From positions 1-18,310 of the forward strand of contig JAPWUH010000007.1 in NCBI GenBank assembly GCA_028275645.1: 18,310 nt of DNA. Direction: 5' to 3'. The notes under the pieces are model-generated. The model was not told where the DNA came from. It made no database searches and saw nothing but the letters and a program-made list of their open reading frames with translations. Origin of the DNA: Caldivirga sp. Lineage in GTDB: Archaea; Thermoproteota; Thermoprotei; Thermoproteales; Thermocladiaceae. Positions 1 to 8,439 of this stretch are shown here, in pieces. Position 1 is the stretch's first letter. Each line of letters opens with the position of its first letter. Made by a program: the position numbers and the translations under genes.

Positions 1-23
1 ACCGGCATAAGCTAAAAATCTTC
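1..23 (-). repeat. possible degenerate terminal CRISPR repeat
   Basis: On the minus strand this stretch starts GAAGAT, like the array 1 repeat, and then loses all similarity. The distance from its inner edge to the first clear repeat (24-67) is 44 nt, a normal spacer length here. Repeats that keep only one end are common at the leader-distal end of arrays, and this is the leader-distal side. Only about six bases match, so chance is a real alternative. Confidence 0.35.
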
Positions 24-67
24 CTGCCACTAGAGGGGGAAGGATTATCCCCTGCAGTAGCAACAAT

Positions 68-2586
68 CCTTCAATTCTCCTTTGAGATCCTCAAATACCT
101 GTTGGTACTGTGCATGGGGAGGTTGCAATCTCGTCCTTCAATTCTCTTTTTGAGATCCTCCAGCATCATCAATCACGAAGTAGTGGGCTCCTGGCATGAA
201 GAGCCTTCAATTCTCTTTTGAGATCTTCCAAAGTTTTTCAATTTCAGGATTCGATACGTGGAGAGTAACCTTCAATTCTCTTTTGAGATCTTCACCCTTC
301 GCCCTAGCGCCCCTAACCCTACGACCAGATATCTTGTACGGCCTTCAATTCTCCTCTGAGATCCTCTGATATTGCCGTCAGGGATGGGAGGCCTGTGCCG
401 AAGCCAAGTGACATTCCTTCAATTCTCCTCTGAGATCCTCCCCCAGAGGCATCTAATCCAAACCCCAAGGACATTGTACTCGCAGCCTTCAATTCTCCTC
501 TGAGATCCTCACACATGACCCAGGTCCTCTAGGCACCCAAATCCAGGCTGAACCTGCCTTCAATTCTCTTTTGAGATCCTCTTAGGAGTGAGCCAAGCCT
601 CATTGAGAGGAGGCTTACACAACTGCTCCTTCAATTCTCTTTTGAGATCCTCGCATCCCCTGGCGGTGGCGGGCAGGGCACGGCAACTGGAGGAGGCCTT
701 CAATTCTCTTTTGAGATCCTCGGTGGGGATTGGTTTGGATTGGTTTCGAACCGCCTCCCCACTGGGCCTTCAATTCTCTTTTGAGATCTTCAGTTACCCG
801 TGGCGTGTTGCTCAAGAAACTCCCGTTTCATTCATATGCCTTCAATTCTCTTTTGAGATCTTCGCAGAAGGATGACGAACAAAACCCTCCCCGCCGTGGT
901 GGCTGCCTTCAATTCTCTTTTGAGATCTTCTGGGGCCAATCCCCAGGGCATTGTTGATTAGTCAAAAGAACCTTCAATTCTCTTTTGAGATCTTCGGATG
1001 GTTGTGTTCCCGAATGCTACCAGGATGGCTGAAGTCTTCCTTCAATTCTCTTTTGAGATCTTCTAATGCCTATTAATCATGCCCGAGAATACCGGGCCAG
1101 TGTCTAAACCCGCCTTCAATTCTCTTTTGAGATCTTCCGCCCCAATCCAGGCGACAAGCGTGTCGAGGCTTGGTAGGAGTAGGCCTTCAATTCTCTTTTG
1201 AGATCTTCCCACTCCAGTGCGGGTTTTAAAGCATTGCGCCCGCTATGTTTTACCTTCAATTCTCTTTTGAGATCTTCAAAGTATACAGTCTTGCTAATTC
1301 CCTGACCGTTACTATTCTATTACCTTCAATTCTCTTTTGAGATCTTCTTGACCTCGCTGCTGCGATTATTATTAGCCTCCATGCTTCGCCCTTCAATTCT
1401 CTTTTGAGATCTTCGGAGGCAATGAGGTGATGTTCGTGTTGGTGGGTGGAGAAGTGGGGCCTTCAATTCTCTTTTGAGATCTTCCCCACCGAGGATTGCA
1501 ATCCTCGGTGTCGAGACGTTGCTAACCTTCAATTCTCTTTTGAGATCTTCTCAGCCACCATCCATGAAGCCCTATACTCACGGAACTCGTCCCCAACCTT
1601 CAATTCTCTTTTGAGATCTTCTAATCTTCGTATTGTTGATAGTGATACCCTATGTGGGTTGGTTATCCTTCAATTCTCTTTTGAGATCTTCCTAGCAAGC
1701 ATCAGAATGAATGGTGAGGCTTGGTTGTTTAGGGTTGCCCTTCAATTCTCTTTTGAGATCTTCTAATTTCCGTCCGTTAGATGTGGTTCAAACGGTAATA
1801 GAGTATTCCTTCAATTCTCTTTTGAGATCTTCATGGGTTTGATGTAATGAACTTAGCTAAGTTGCTGAATGGTCCTTCAATTCTCTTTTGAGATCTTCCC
1901 AGTGCCTTGAGCTCGGCATTGGTGAGAGGCGTGTTATTGCACCTTCAATTCTCTTTTGAGATCTTCAATAAAGATAAGATTAGGTGCTACTGATAGTAGC
2001 GCAATATTCCTTCAATTCTCTTTTGAGATCTTCATTGTTGATGAGAAGGGTGGCGTGAGGTGGATTCGCATATGCGAGCCTTCAATTCTCTTTTGAGATC
2101 TTCCTTAAAATACGCTTAGCTGGTGTAATTAGGCGTGGGTGTGGTTAAGCCTTCAATTCTCTTTTGAGATCTTCTATGGCCACGGCAATGTGGCGCGGAG
2201 CTACGCAATACTTATATATTCCCTTCAATTCTCTTTTGAGATCTTCTCACCTGCACCACCCAGTAGGGTGTCTCCAGGGGGGTTTTTCCTTCAATTCTCT
2301 TTTGAGATCTTCTAACCTCCTTAGCGGCGAAGCCCAGTATCTTCCTGATGTTCTTTTTACCTTCAATTCTCTTTTGAGATCTTCCTAATCAAATGAAGAG
2401 GGCAGCCGCAGAGAAGTGCAGGGCACCTTCAATTCTCTTTTGAGATCTTCGCATGGTGTGTTTGGTATTACTGTAGTGAGTTATCTATATATACCTTCAA
2501 TTCTCTTTTGAGATCTTCCGTGGCCATTAATGAGGCCCCGCATGTTAATAACACCATTGATCCTTCAATTCTCTTTTGAGATCTTC
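68..2586 (-). CRISPR. CRISPR array 1: 37 repeats, 36 spacers
   Basis: Thirty-seven repeats of 25 nt (one of 26 nt) alternate with unrelated spacers of 40-49 nt. Read on the minus strand, the main repeat begins GAAGATCTC, has a central AAAA and ends GAGAATTGAAGG; TCTC and GAGA form a 4-bp stem. The end ATTGAAGG matches the 8-nt crRNA 5' handle usual in archaeal type I/III systems (ATTGAAAG). Transcription is therefore right to left, with the leader at 2587 onward. First repeats: 68-92, 135-160 (26 nt), 204-228, 269-293; last: 2494-2518 and 2562-2586. Repeats 342-721 are variants of the main type. No cas genes adjoin the array; Cas6 and effectors must act in trans. Spacers point to past mobile elements, but none could be assigned to a target by eye. 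Confidence 0.98.
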
Positions 2587-2890
2587 TGGTTGCTTTGGTT
2601 TTTTAGGGGTTTTTAAGTTTTACTGTTTAAAATAAACGGTGGTCATTGGAACAGAGTTTCAGAGCTCATTCTATGGTTCATTCCTGTTCCGATGGTGCTT
2701 ATGGTGGGATTGAATGGTTGTTCCAATTGAAAGAAAATGAAGGAATTGAAATAATGTTCCAATGGTTTTAAATCCAATGCAAAATGAGGAAGTTGCATGA
2801 AACATGCAAAACAATGACAAGACAAATGAATCTAGAACCCATGGTGTGTATTGGTAAAATGCATGATTCATGCATTTTAACCGTTTAAAA
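2587..2890 (-). promoter_or_regulatory. leader of CRISPR array 1
   Basis: AT-rich non-coding DNA next to the last repeat, closely similar to the DNA beyond array 2 (17997-18297). On the minus strand a TATA-like CTTAAAAACC lies at 2617-2608, about 26 bp from the first repeat, so pre-crRNA should start at about the leader-repeat border. Four TGTTCC boxes follow: 2685, 2719 and 2755 in one direction, and one inverted at 2645-2653. Two palindromes lie farther out: 2793-2809 and 2856-2878. The short reading frames here are not conserved as protein; the DNA is. Role: transcription of the array and, by analogy with other archaeal leaders, recognition by the Cas1-Cas2 integration machinery. Confidence 0.88.
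2856..2878. promoter_or_regulatory. operator-like palindrome in leader 1
   Basis: A perfect 23-bp dyad with arms AAAATGCATGA and TCATGCATTTT around one central base. A related dyad, ATGCATG-TTT-CATGCAT, sits at 18271-18287 in leader 2, also the outermost conserved element. A shorter dyad, TTGCATG-AAA-CATGCAA, lies at 2793-2809, with a degraded counterpart near 18204. Likely a binding site for a dimeric regulator; the protein is unknown. Confidence 0.6.
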
Positions 2891-3216
2891 TGCATGTAGC
2901 ATTGGACTGGTGATTGGGATTGGGGTTTAGTTGGTTGAATATTTTGGTAGGGGTTGTGTAATCCGTGGTTTACTTAAAGAAGGCTCTGGGTTATGGGTTG
3001 CCGTTGATGGGTATTTTAGTCTTCATAATCATTTTATGGCACGCATTTCCGTTAATACTTAAGATATTGAATTTATAGAACCTGGTTTCAGCACCTTAAC
3101 CGTGCCCTGGGTTTCCGAGACCAGTAGGGCAGGGAGCCCTAGGTGGCGGGGGTGCTGCGGTGAGGTGACCTGGGGTGACGGTGGGAGGTAGATGGTGGAA
3201 TCCCGTGAAAAGCCAC
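2891..3216. other. intergenic region, no gene seen
   Basis: Lies between leader 1 and the 3' end of the membrane operon. Minus-strand frames here either run out of phase with the 3217-4443 gene or lack a plausible start. From about 3070 to 3200 the DNA is GC-rich and probably belongs to the 3' untranslated region of the operon. No tRNA, clear terminator or repeat was recognised. Confidence 0.5.
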
Positions 3217-4443
3217 CTATTGAGAAACAGTGTGGAGGTGGTAGGTGGGTGGGGTTGGGGTTTGTTTCTTGGTGTTGCGGCAGTTGGTGACCTTGCCTAT
3301 GATGTCGCCTGCGATCCTTAGTCTCCTCGACATCTCCATCCTCATGGCCTCCTCGACCTCGCCTGGGTTCCAGATCCACCTGGTGTTAGTGTTTAAGGTC
3401 TCCTTGTATTTGATTAACTCCCCCAGCGCATCCCTTATCCCAGGTAGGTCTTGGTCGCAGAGGGTTAGCATGTGGGTTGCGTACATGATTAAACCCTCCT
3501 TATTGCCGTACTTAATGAAGTCCACTAATGCACGCTGGAGCTCCTCATCCTCCTGGGTTGCCTTCACACCCCCCTGCCTCTCATGCTCAGCATACACCCT
3601 CTCACGTATCCCCTCCAGGCTTGTGCTGTATGCCCTATAAACCCTATACGCCGTCTCACCAGTAAGCCCCAGCACCACCACTAGGCCTGCTAGGTCTATG
3701 TAGCCTGAGTACTTGGCTAGGCTGGGTATGCCACTTAGGGTTAGGGTGAAGGCTATGATGAAGATTACTGCGTTAACCCTGTTGAATAGTGGCTTCAATT
3801 CACGCACCTGCGGGTTACGTAAACCACCCAGCATTACCAGTGATGTGGCGGCCACCGTGAGGGATAGGACCTCGAAGGGGGTGGCCAGTGGCCTTGATGC
3901 CAGGTAGATTAACCCGGCGAAGCCGTAGATGGACACGGCAACCCCAACACCAGACACCGCATCGCTAACCACACCGCCTAGGCGACCCTTACCAAACCCC
4001 CTAATCACCCGGCCGAGGATCATCATGTAGAGCGCCGTTAAAGCCTGGGCTACGTAGGAGTAGGTGGGTGGCTTAGTGAACTGCCCTATGAAGACGGCTA
4101 GGTTACTGAAGCCGAAGTATAGGCCGATGGCTGGGGCCGCCAGGTCCATTAGCACCAAGCCAATTAACCCTGAGCCCTGAACCCTAATCACCACTGGGCC
4201 CCGCGCCCCACCACCCCTAGCGGTTAAACTGCCGGTGGCTCCTTCGGCAATTAGGCCGCCGATGGTTTTGATGGCGTAGTAGATTATTAATGGTAGCAGT
4301 ATTACGCCGTTGATGAAGGTTATGAGCCTTAGGAGGGCTAGTGGGTGTGTTGTTGGCGCTAGGGCGTTGAGCAGTATGTAGACTGCCACTAGGGCGGCTG
4401 TCCTTACTGCATAGCCCCTCCAGCTGGTCCTCAAGCGCACCAC
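3217..4443 (-). CDS. polytopic membrane protein with soluble C-terminal domain
   Basis: The last gene of the MoxR-DUF58 operon, 408 aa. Residues about 12-270 hold roughly seven or eight hydrophobic segments, beginning around 15-32 and 38-62. A glycine-rich polar loop occupies about 70-85. Residues about 275-408 form a charged, soluble and probably helical domain, with LQRALVDFIKYGNKEGLIMY as its most protein-like stretch and two Cys. The C-terminus is Thr/Pro-rich. The start is one of two adjacent GTG codons (4443 or 4440) overlapping the stop of the upstream gene, so the two are translationally coupled. I do not recognise the family. Position suggests a membrane partner of the MoxR/DUF58 module; this is an inference from the operon only. 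Confidence 0.85.
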   Translation of the reverse strand: MVRLRTSWRGYAVRTAALVAVYILLNALAPTTHPLALLRLITFINGVILLPLIIYYAIKTIGGLIAEGATGSLTARGGGARGPVVIRVQGSGLIGLVLMDLAAPAIGLYFGFSNLAVFIGQFTKPPTYSYVAQALTALYMMILGRVIRGFGKGRLGGVVSDAVSGVGVAVSIYGFAGLIYLASRPLATPFEVLSLTVAATSLVMLGGLRNPQVRELKPLFNRVNAVIFIIAFTLTLSGIPSLAKYSGYIDLAGLVVVLGLTGETAYRVYRAYSTSLEGIRERVYAEHERQGGVKATQEDEELQRALVDFIKYGNKEGLIMYATHMLTLCDQDLPGIRDALGELIKYKETLNTNTRWIWNPGEVEEAMRMEMSRRLRIAGDIIGKVTNCRNTKKQTPTPPTYHLHTVSQ

Positions 4444-5705
4444 CTCACGTAGGGCTCCCTCAACCTGTAAAGCCCCCTCACGAACTCCTCATACCTAGCC
4501 CTATCCATTGCGTACCCACCGTACTTGGCGTCCTCAAAGGCCCTTAGGCTACTCCACGATGGGCAATCCCCATTGCTCAACAGCCCCCTCCTACCCAACT
4601 CCCTGCAAATCTCCCTTGGCGTCATCACCCTGTGGTCAACATCCCCCCTCAAAATGTTCCTCTCGAAGACCTCCACAACCTCCCTGGTGTAGTCGTCAAC
4701 CACAAGTACCTTATGCACTTCAGCCTCATTACCAAGCCTAGCAGACACCTCGTGGCAGCCAACACCCCTAAAGACCACGTAACCACCCCCAACCTCCCCC
4801 TCAGGGCTTATTGAAACGGTGGCGCCTGGGGCTACCTCAATGGGTAGTGGTTCATTAACCCTCCACACCAGTGGTAGGTCTGCATCAATGCCGAGCTTAA
4901 TTAACCTACCACCACCCCAACCCCTAAGCGGCACGAAGACTCCGCTCAAGTTGGGTTGCTGGTACTCCTCACCCACGGTGCCCGTGGGCTTCCCCCCAAC
5001 CTTCACCAGCGGCTTCTCCGCAATCCTCCTACCCTTAGCCTCTTCACCAGCTCCCTCCTTCACGGTTGCCTTAGCGCCACCCATGTTCCTCAGGGTGGTT
5101 ATTAGCGAGAATGCGATTAAAATGGCGATAATGGCTATGAGTAGGTAAATCAACCACTGCATGGTTATGTTAACGACGTGCACCGCGGTCACCTTAACCG
5201 TGGTGCCTTGGCTGGATGTGCCCGAGCCCGAAACCCCACCAGACCCACCCCCTCCCCCACCCCCTGGCGTGGTGCCGTGATAAGTGGTGTTCACGGAGCT
5301 TGGGTGGGTGTTAAGTTTAGGCGTAGCCAAGTGTATTATCGGTAATGAAATGGTTAGGCTCATGAAGGGCATACCCGCATTAGCTTTGGGCATGGTCATA
5401 TTAGCTTTAGGCATAGCCACGTTTATTATAGGTAGTGCAATGGTTAGGCTCATGAAGGGCAAGTTGAAGCCAAATCCACGTAGCCCATGCCCAAACCCAG
5501 ACAAACCTGAGCCAAACTCAAACTGCCCAATTCCAATGCCAACCCAACCCGTCCCGAAGCCCCTCAAACCCAAGCCCCTACCCAGGTTAGCTGAGCTACT
5601 GGTGCCACTGGGCGTTACCATTAGGAGGTGTATCGAGTTCATTAGGATCCAGGTTATGAACAGGGCCGTTACTAGGAAGAGCACCGGTAGGTAACCCCTC
5701 CTCAT
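4431..5705 (-). CDS. two-TM protein with Gly/Phe repeats and DUF4129-like C-terminal domain
   Basis: 424 aa. An N-terminal signal-anchor (about 7-30) is followed by a low-complexity Gly/Phe region (41-80) and a tandem pair of 21-residue units (82-102 and 112-132), each centred on PFMSLTI-LPII. Then come a Ser/Gly linker with a Gly8-type run (148-155) and a second TM helix (181-204). The remainder is soluble: a beta-rich, Ig-like region (about 255-335) and a helical C-terminus with TPREICRELGRRG (362-374) and FEDAKYGG (390-397). The last two resemble the TPRE and ERARYG motifs of DUF4129, a domain commonly found in MoxR/DUF58/transglutaminase loci. The repeat region should be extracellular and the DUF4129-like part cytosolic. 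No transglutaminase domain is present. The start overlaps the preceding stop as ATGA. Confidence 0.85.
   Translation of the reverse strand: MRRGYLPVLFLVTALFITWILMNSIHLLMVTPSGTSSSANLGRGLGLRGFGTGWVGIGIGQFEFGSGLSGFGHGLRGFGFNLPFMSLTIALPIINVAMPKANMTMPKANAGMPFMSLTISLPIIHLATPKLNTHPSSVNTTYHGTTPGGGGGGGSGGVSGSGTSSQGTTVKVTAVHVVNITMQWLIYLLIAIIAILIAFSLITTLRNMGGAKATVKEGAGEEAKGRRIAEKPLVKVGGKPTGTVGEEYQQPNLSGVFVPLRGWGGGRLIKLGIDADLPLVWRVNEPLPIEVAPGATVSISPEGEVGGGYVVFRGVGCHEVSARLGNEAEVHKVLVVDDYTREVVEVFERNILRGDVDHRVMTPREICRELGRRGLLSNGDCPSWSSLRAFEDAKYGGYAMDRARYEEFVRGLYRLREPYVRWCA
5310..5462 (-). repeat. internal tandem coding repeat
   Basis: Two 63-bp units (5400-5462 and 5310-5372) separated by 27 bp encode the two near-identical 21-residue segments of the DUF4129-like protein. 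They share the stretch ATGGTTAGGCTCATGAAGGG on the plus strand. The spacer itself repeats a short Met-Pro-Lys-Ala-Asn unit. This is an in-frame duplication, so copy number may vary between strains. Confidence 0.8.
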
Positions 5706-6460
5706 GGCCCAACCCCCACTAGGCTCAGTACAGCTGAGCCTACCGTGGCTATTAGGAAACCAAACAGCGGGTTTGCGAAGGCGTATATGGAGCCGGCCGT
5801 GAGCAGTAGTGCACCTATTGTTGATAGGGCGCCGCGCCCCGTGAAGCCACCCCGCCTAAGCCCTAGCAGTAGCGTGGCTGTGACCACTATGCCCAACACC
5901 ACAACGCCCACTAGCCAAAGCTCGTAACCCAGCACCATGGTCCAGGGCAGGGGTAGAGTGAGGATTGCCATTCCCGAACTTAACGTAAGCCTAACGCCCG
6001 ACGTTACAATGGGCTTAACGTTAGCGAATAGCGGCGTCACCAACCCACCAATGGCCAGTGCCGACCCCCCAATCATTAACACGGCTGAACCAAGCAGTGG
6101 CATGCCAGTTACCCTATTAACCCTAATGAGCTGTAATGAACCCCTCAGGTCCTCAACGCCGGCCAGTAGCATTGATGTGAATATGAAAAGCAACGTGAGC
6201 ACTATCACTAAGTACGCCGACACCGATTCAATAGGGGGAACGAGCCCCCTGGTTATTTGCGTTAAACCAAGCGGGTTAGTCATAATTAGGGCCACGTAAT
6301 AGGTGATTTTAAGTGAATACTGGTTTACGAGCTCCTGCAGCCTATTAATGTCCCCAGACCTTAAGAGGTGGCTCATGAGTATATTCACTATTATTGTTAG
6401 TATTAAGAACGTCACGAATAACACGGCTAAAGCCCTGGTTAATGATGAAAACCTCAGCAT
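5702..6460 (-). CDS. integral membrane protein of the MoxR-DUF58 operon
   Basis: 252 aa, very hydrophobic. An N-terminal helix (about 8-30) is followed by a polar extracellular-type loop (31-80) and about five further TM segments: 82-101, 118-142, 178-200, 213-229 and 232-250. There are no Cys and no catalytic motif. The ATG start lies 31 bp after the stop of the preceding gene; the stop overlaps the next start as ATGA. I do not recognise the family. The location between DUF58 and DUF4129-like genes suggests a structural membrane subunit of the same complex. Confidence 0.85.
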   Translation of the reverse strand: MLRFSSLTRALAVLFVTFLILTIIVNILMSHLLRSGDINRLQELVNQYSLKITYYVALIMTNPLGLTQITRGLVPPIESVSAYLVIVLTLLFIFTSMLLAGVEDLRGSLQLIRVNRVTGMPLLGSAVLMIGGSALAIGGLVTPLFANVKPIVTSGVRLTLSSGMAILTLPLPWTMVLGYELWLVGVVVLGIVVTATLLLGLRRGGFTGRGALSTIGALLLTAGSIYAFANPLFGFLIATVGSAVLSLVGVGP

Positions 6461-6491
6461 ACTTAGTATTAATTATGGGGTATTCGGTATT

Positions 6492-7094
6492 TTAAGCTTT
6501 GCCTCTAATGGTTGCGGAGTGCACCATGACGATGGCCATCAACGCCAGGTAAACCACGATAAACACGGCCAACACCAGCATTGGGGGTAGTTCAAGCACC
6601 GTAGCAACCCTCATGAGTGCGTATAGGGCTAGTGAAACCGCTAGGAGAACCCCACCCACGGCAATGGCCCAGGCGTTCATGGCGTCGAGCTCCCTGACCT
6701 CCCTCGGGTCATGGCCATACCTCCTCATTGCGGCTTCAAACCTCTTAGACACCTCGTAGGCGTTCCCAAGGAAGTGGGCGTATAGGCTGGCTGCAATGGA
6801 CACCCCTAGGTACGGTAATGCGGAGGGCTTTATGGTGCCTAGGGTGAAGTGGGTGAGGTAGGGTATGTAACCCATGCTTAATGCAACCAGGAGGCTTGAG
6901 ATTAAAGCCGAGGCTAAGCCAGCGTAACCAACCCCCCTACCCCTAACCCAGCCCACTACACCTACCAGGGCCACTATCACGAGCCCCACGTATACGATGA
7001 GGCTTGGGTACTTTGCCAGGAATTGGAGTGTTAGGAATGGTGTTAACGGTAGTAGTAGGGCTAGGGCTAGTGAGGCAACCCTCACGACAACCAC
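6492..7094 (-). CDS. six-TM membrane protein of the MoxR-DUF58 operon
   Basis: Up to 200 aa with about six hydrophobic helices (near 5-25, 30-50, 57-73, 90-110, 140-162 and 170-193). One strongly charged loop (111-138, with AMRRYGHDPREVRELD) is probably cytosolic. Two starts are possible: GTG 7094, overlapping the DUF58 gene by 13 bp, or GTG 7085 (codon 4), which gives the common GTGA overlap and a cleaner N-terminus (RVASLALALL). I prefer 7085. No known domain was recognised; it is a conserved-position membrane partner in a MoxR/DUF58 operon. Confidence 0.85.
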   Translation of the reverse strand: MVVVRVASLALALLLPLTPFLTLQFLAKYPSLIVYVGLVIVALVGVVGWVRGRGVGYAGLASALISSLLVALSMGYIPYLTHFTLGTIKPSALPYLGVSIAASLYAHFLGNAYEVSKRFEAAMRRYGHDPREVRELDAMNAWAIAVGGVLLAVSLALYALMRVATVLELPPMLVLAVFIVVYLALMAIVMVHSATIRGKA

Positions 7095-8434
7095 CTAATC
7101 CTAGGCATCAACCTAGCCACCAGGCTCCCAACACCCTCGCAGAGTGGATCCCAGGCAACAACCTGGGTCCACCTCGGCAACGCCCTATACAGCCTAGCCC
7201 TACTCGGGGTAACCCCGAGGCATGGGGTTACCATGTACTCGCCCAGCAACTCCCTGTGGGTTATTGAACCGTGGGTTACGTCTATTATTAAGACCCTGCC
7301 CAAGCCCCTGCACCTACCCTCATCACCCCGGCATAGGTAACTCCTCAACCTACGCACGGACTGCCCGTCGGCTATGTTGGTTAGGAGTATCAGTATTGGC
7401 TTAGTCTCGGCAATAACCCTCAACAACCCAGGGTCCAGGTAACCCTCGGGGGTAGGTTCCTTAATCCCCTCAATTATTAGTAGTGCGTTTAGTAGCCTAT
7501 AGAACTGCGTCTGACCCGACGAGGGTATTACGTAGATGCCCGTGTTGGGCAGGGTCCATAGGCCTATGTTGTAGCCGTACCTAATCAGGGCCTTGGCTAG
7601 GGAGAGTATTAGGTAGATTGAGTATTCGAGTGGGTTCTCGTGGGGTAGCCCATACCTCATGCCCTCTGAGACGTCGATTAGGAAAACCACTGTCCTAAGC
7701 CCCTCCCTCTCATACTCATTGGACAGTAACTTACCTTGGGTAGACCTGGCCGAGGCCTTCCAGTTTATGAACTTGAATGGGTCGCCTGGCGCATACTCCC
7801 TAACCTCAATGAAGTCCGTGGAGTGGGGGCCTAGCCTTATTGGCGTGACCCTGGGTGTGACGAGGGATGGCTTAACCCTACCCACACCCCTCCTAATCAC
7901 CCTGTACCTTGGGAGTACGGTTAACCTAAGCCCCTCATCCCACGAACCCTCAATAATCCTCAAGCCGAACATGTGGTGGTAGGTGTACTTAACAAGCCCA
8001 AGCTCAAACTTACCCCTCCTAAGCGCCTTAACCCTCACCACGTACTCCCTGTCAAGATCCCTAAAGCCCTTGAAGACCACGTGCACTGAGTTACCCCTAG
8101 TCACCTCTAGGCTCTCGGCGTACCTCGCGTAGTCCTTGCTATCCCTATATGAGGCTGGTGGTAGGGCTATGGATAATAGACCGAAGCCACCCTTAACCCT
8201 AACCCTAGCCTTAACCTCAACCTCATCACCCGTGAAAACCCTATCCCTACTTAAAACCAGCTCAACGGAAACCTGGGGCTCATCACCCCCCGTGTACAGT
8301 GCGAGGGTGACCATGAGCACGGAGAATATGACGGGTATTAGGAGCTCCTTCGCCGTGCCTATGAAGGCCAGCACGGAGAGTACTATTGGTATTGCCAGTA
8401 GAGTGAAGTAAGACCTGGCGACCTCCTTAACCAT
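7082..8434 (-). CDS. DUF58 domain protein
   Basis: 450 aa. Two TM helices at the N-terminus (about 8-25 and 30-47) precede a beta-rich region (52-190). The DUF58 signature follows at 207-230: DFIEVREYAPGD, then INWKASAR. Downstream is a von Willebrand A-like segment with FLIDVSEGM (251-259), a weak version of the DxSxS metal site. This is the usual family architecture: membrane-anchored, with a cytosolic VWA-like fold, working with a MoxR ATPase. The gene starts at ATG 5 bp after the MoxR stop. The family is linked to assembly or activation of envelope or protein complexes; the client here is unknown. The identification is secure, the role in this organism is inferred. Confidence 0.95.
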   Translation of the reverse strand: MVKEVARSYFTLLAIPIVLSVLAFIGTAKELLIPVIFSVLMVTLALYTGGDEPQVSVELVLSRDRVFTGDEVEVKARVRVKGGFGLLSIALPPASYRDSKDYARYAESLEVTRGNSVHVVFKGFRDLDREYVVRVKALRRGKFELGLVKYTYHHMFGLRIIEGSWDEGLRLTVLPRYRVIRRGVGRVKPSLVTPRVTPIRLGPHSTDFIEVREYAPGDPFKFINWKASARSTQGKLLSNEYEREGLRTVVFLIDVSEGMRYGLPHENPLEYSIYLILSLAKALIRYGYNIGLWTLPNTGIYVIPSSGQTQFYRLLNALLIIEGIKEPTPEGYLDPGLLRVIAETKPILILLTNIADGQSVRRLRSYLCRGDEGRCRGLGRVLIIDVTHGSITHRELLGEYMVTPCLGVTPSRARLYRALPRWTQVVAWDPLCEGVGSLVARLMPRIRWLS

Positions 8435-8439
8435 TTAAA

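Noticed and set aside
588..2388. Open frames encoding FNSLLRSS or LQFSFEIF repeats
   Set aside because: They are translations of the CRISPR repeats of array 1, not proteins; the same applies to frames inside array 2 (16828-17790).
2643..2895. Minus-strand frames of 60-74 codons in leader 1, and 18022-18276 in leader 2
   Set aside because: The similarity between the two leaders is at DNA level with dyads and boxes; there is no convincing start and the two frames diverge in their ends.
3059..3379. Minus-strand 106-codon frame
   Set aside because: It overlaps the C-terminus of the 408-aa membrane gene in another frame and is Arg/His/Pro-rich, a typical shadow.
4819..5694. Plus-strand frames (4819-5148, 5284-5694, and others at 3245-3640 and 5937-6299)
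   Set aside because: Antisense to well-supported operon genes; composition reflects the opposite strand.
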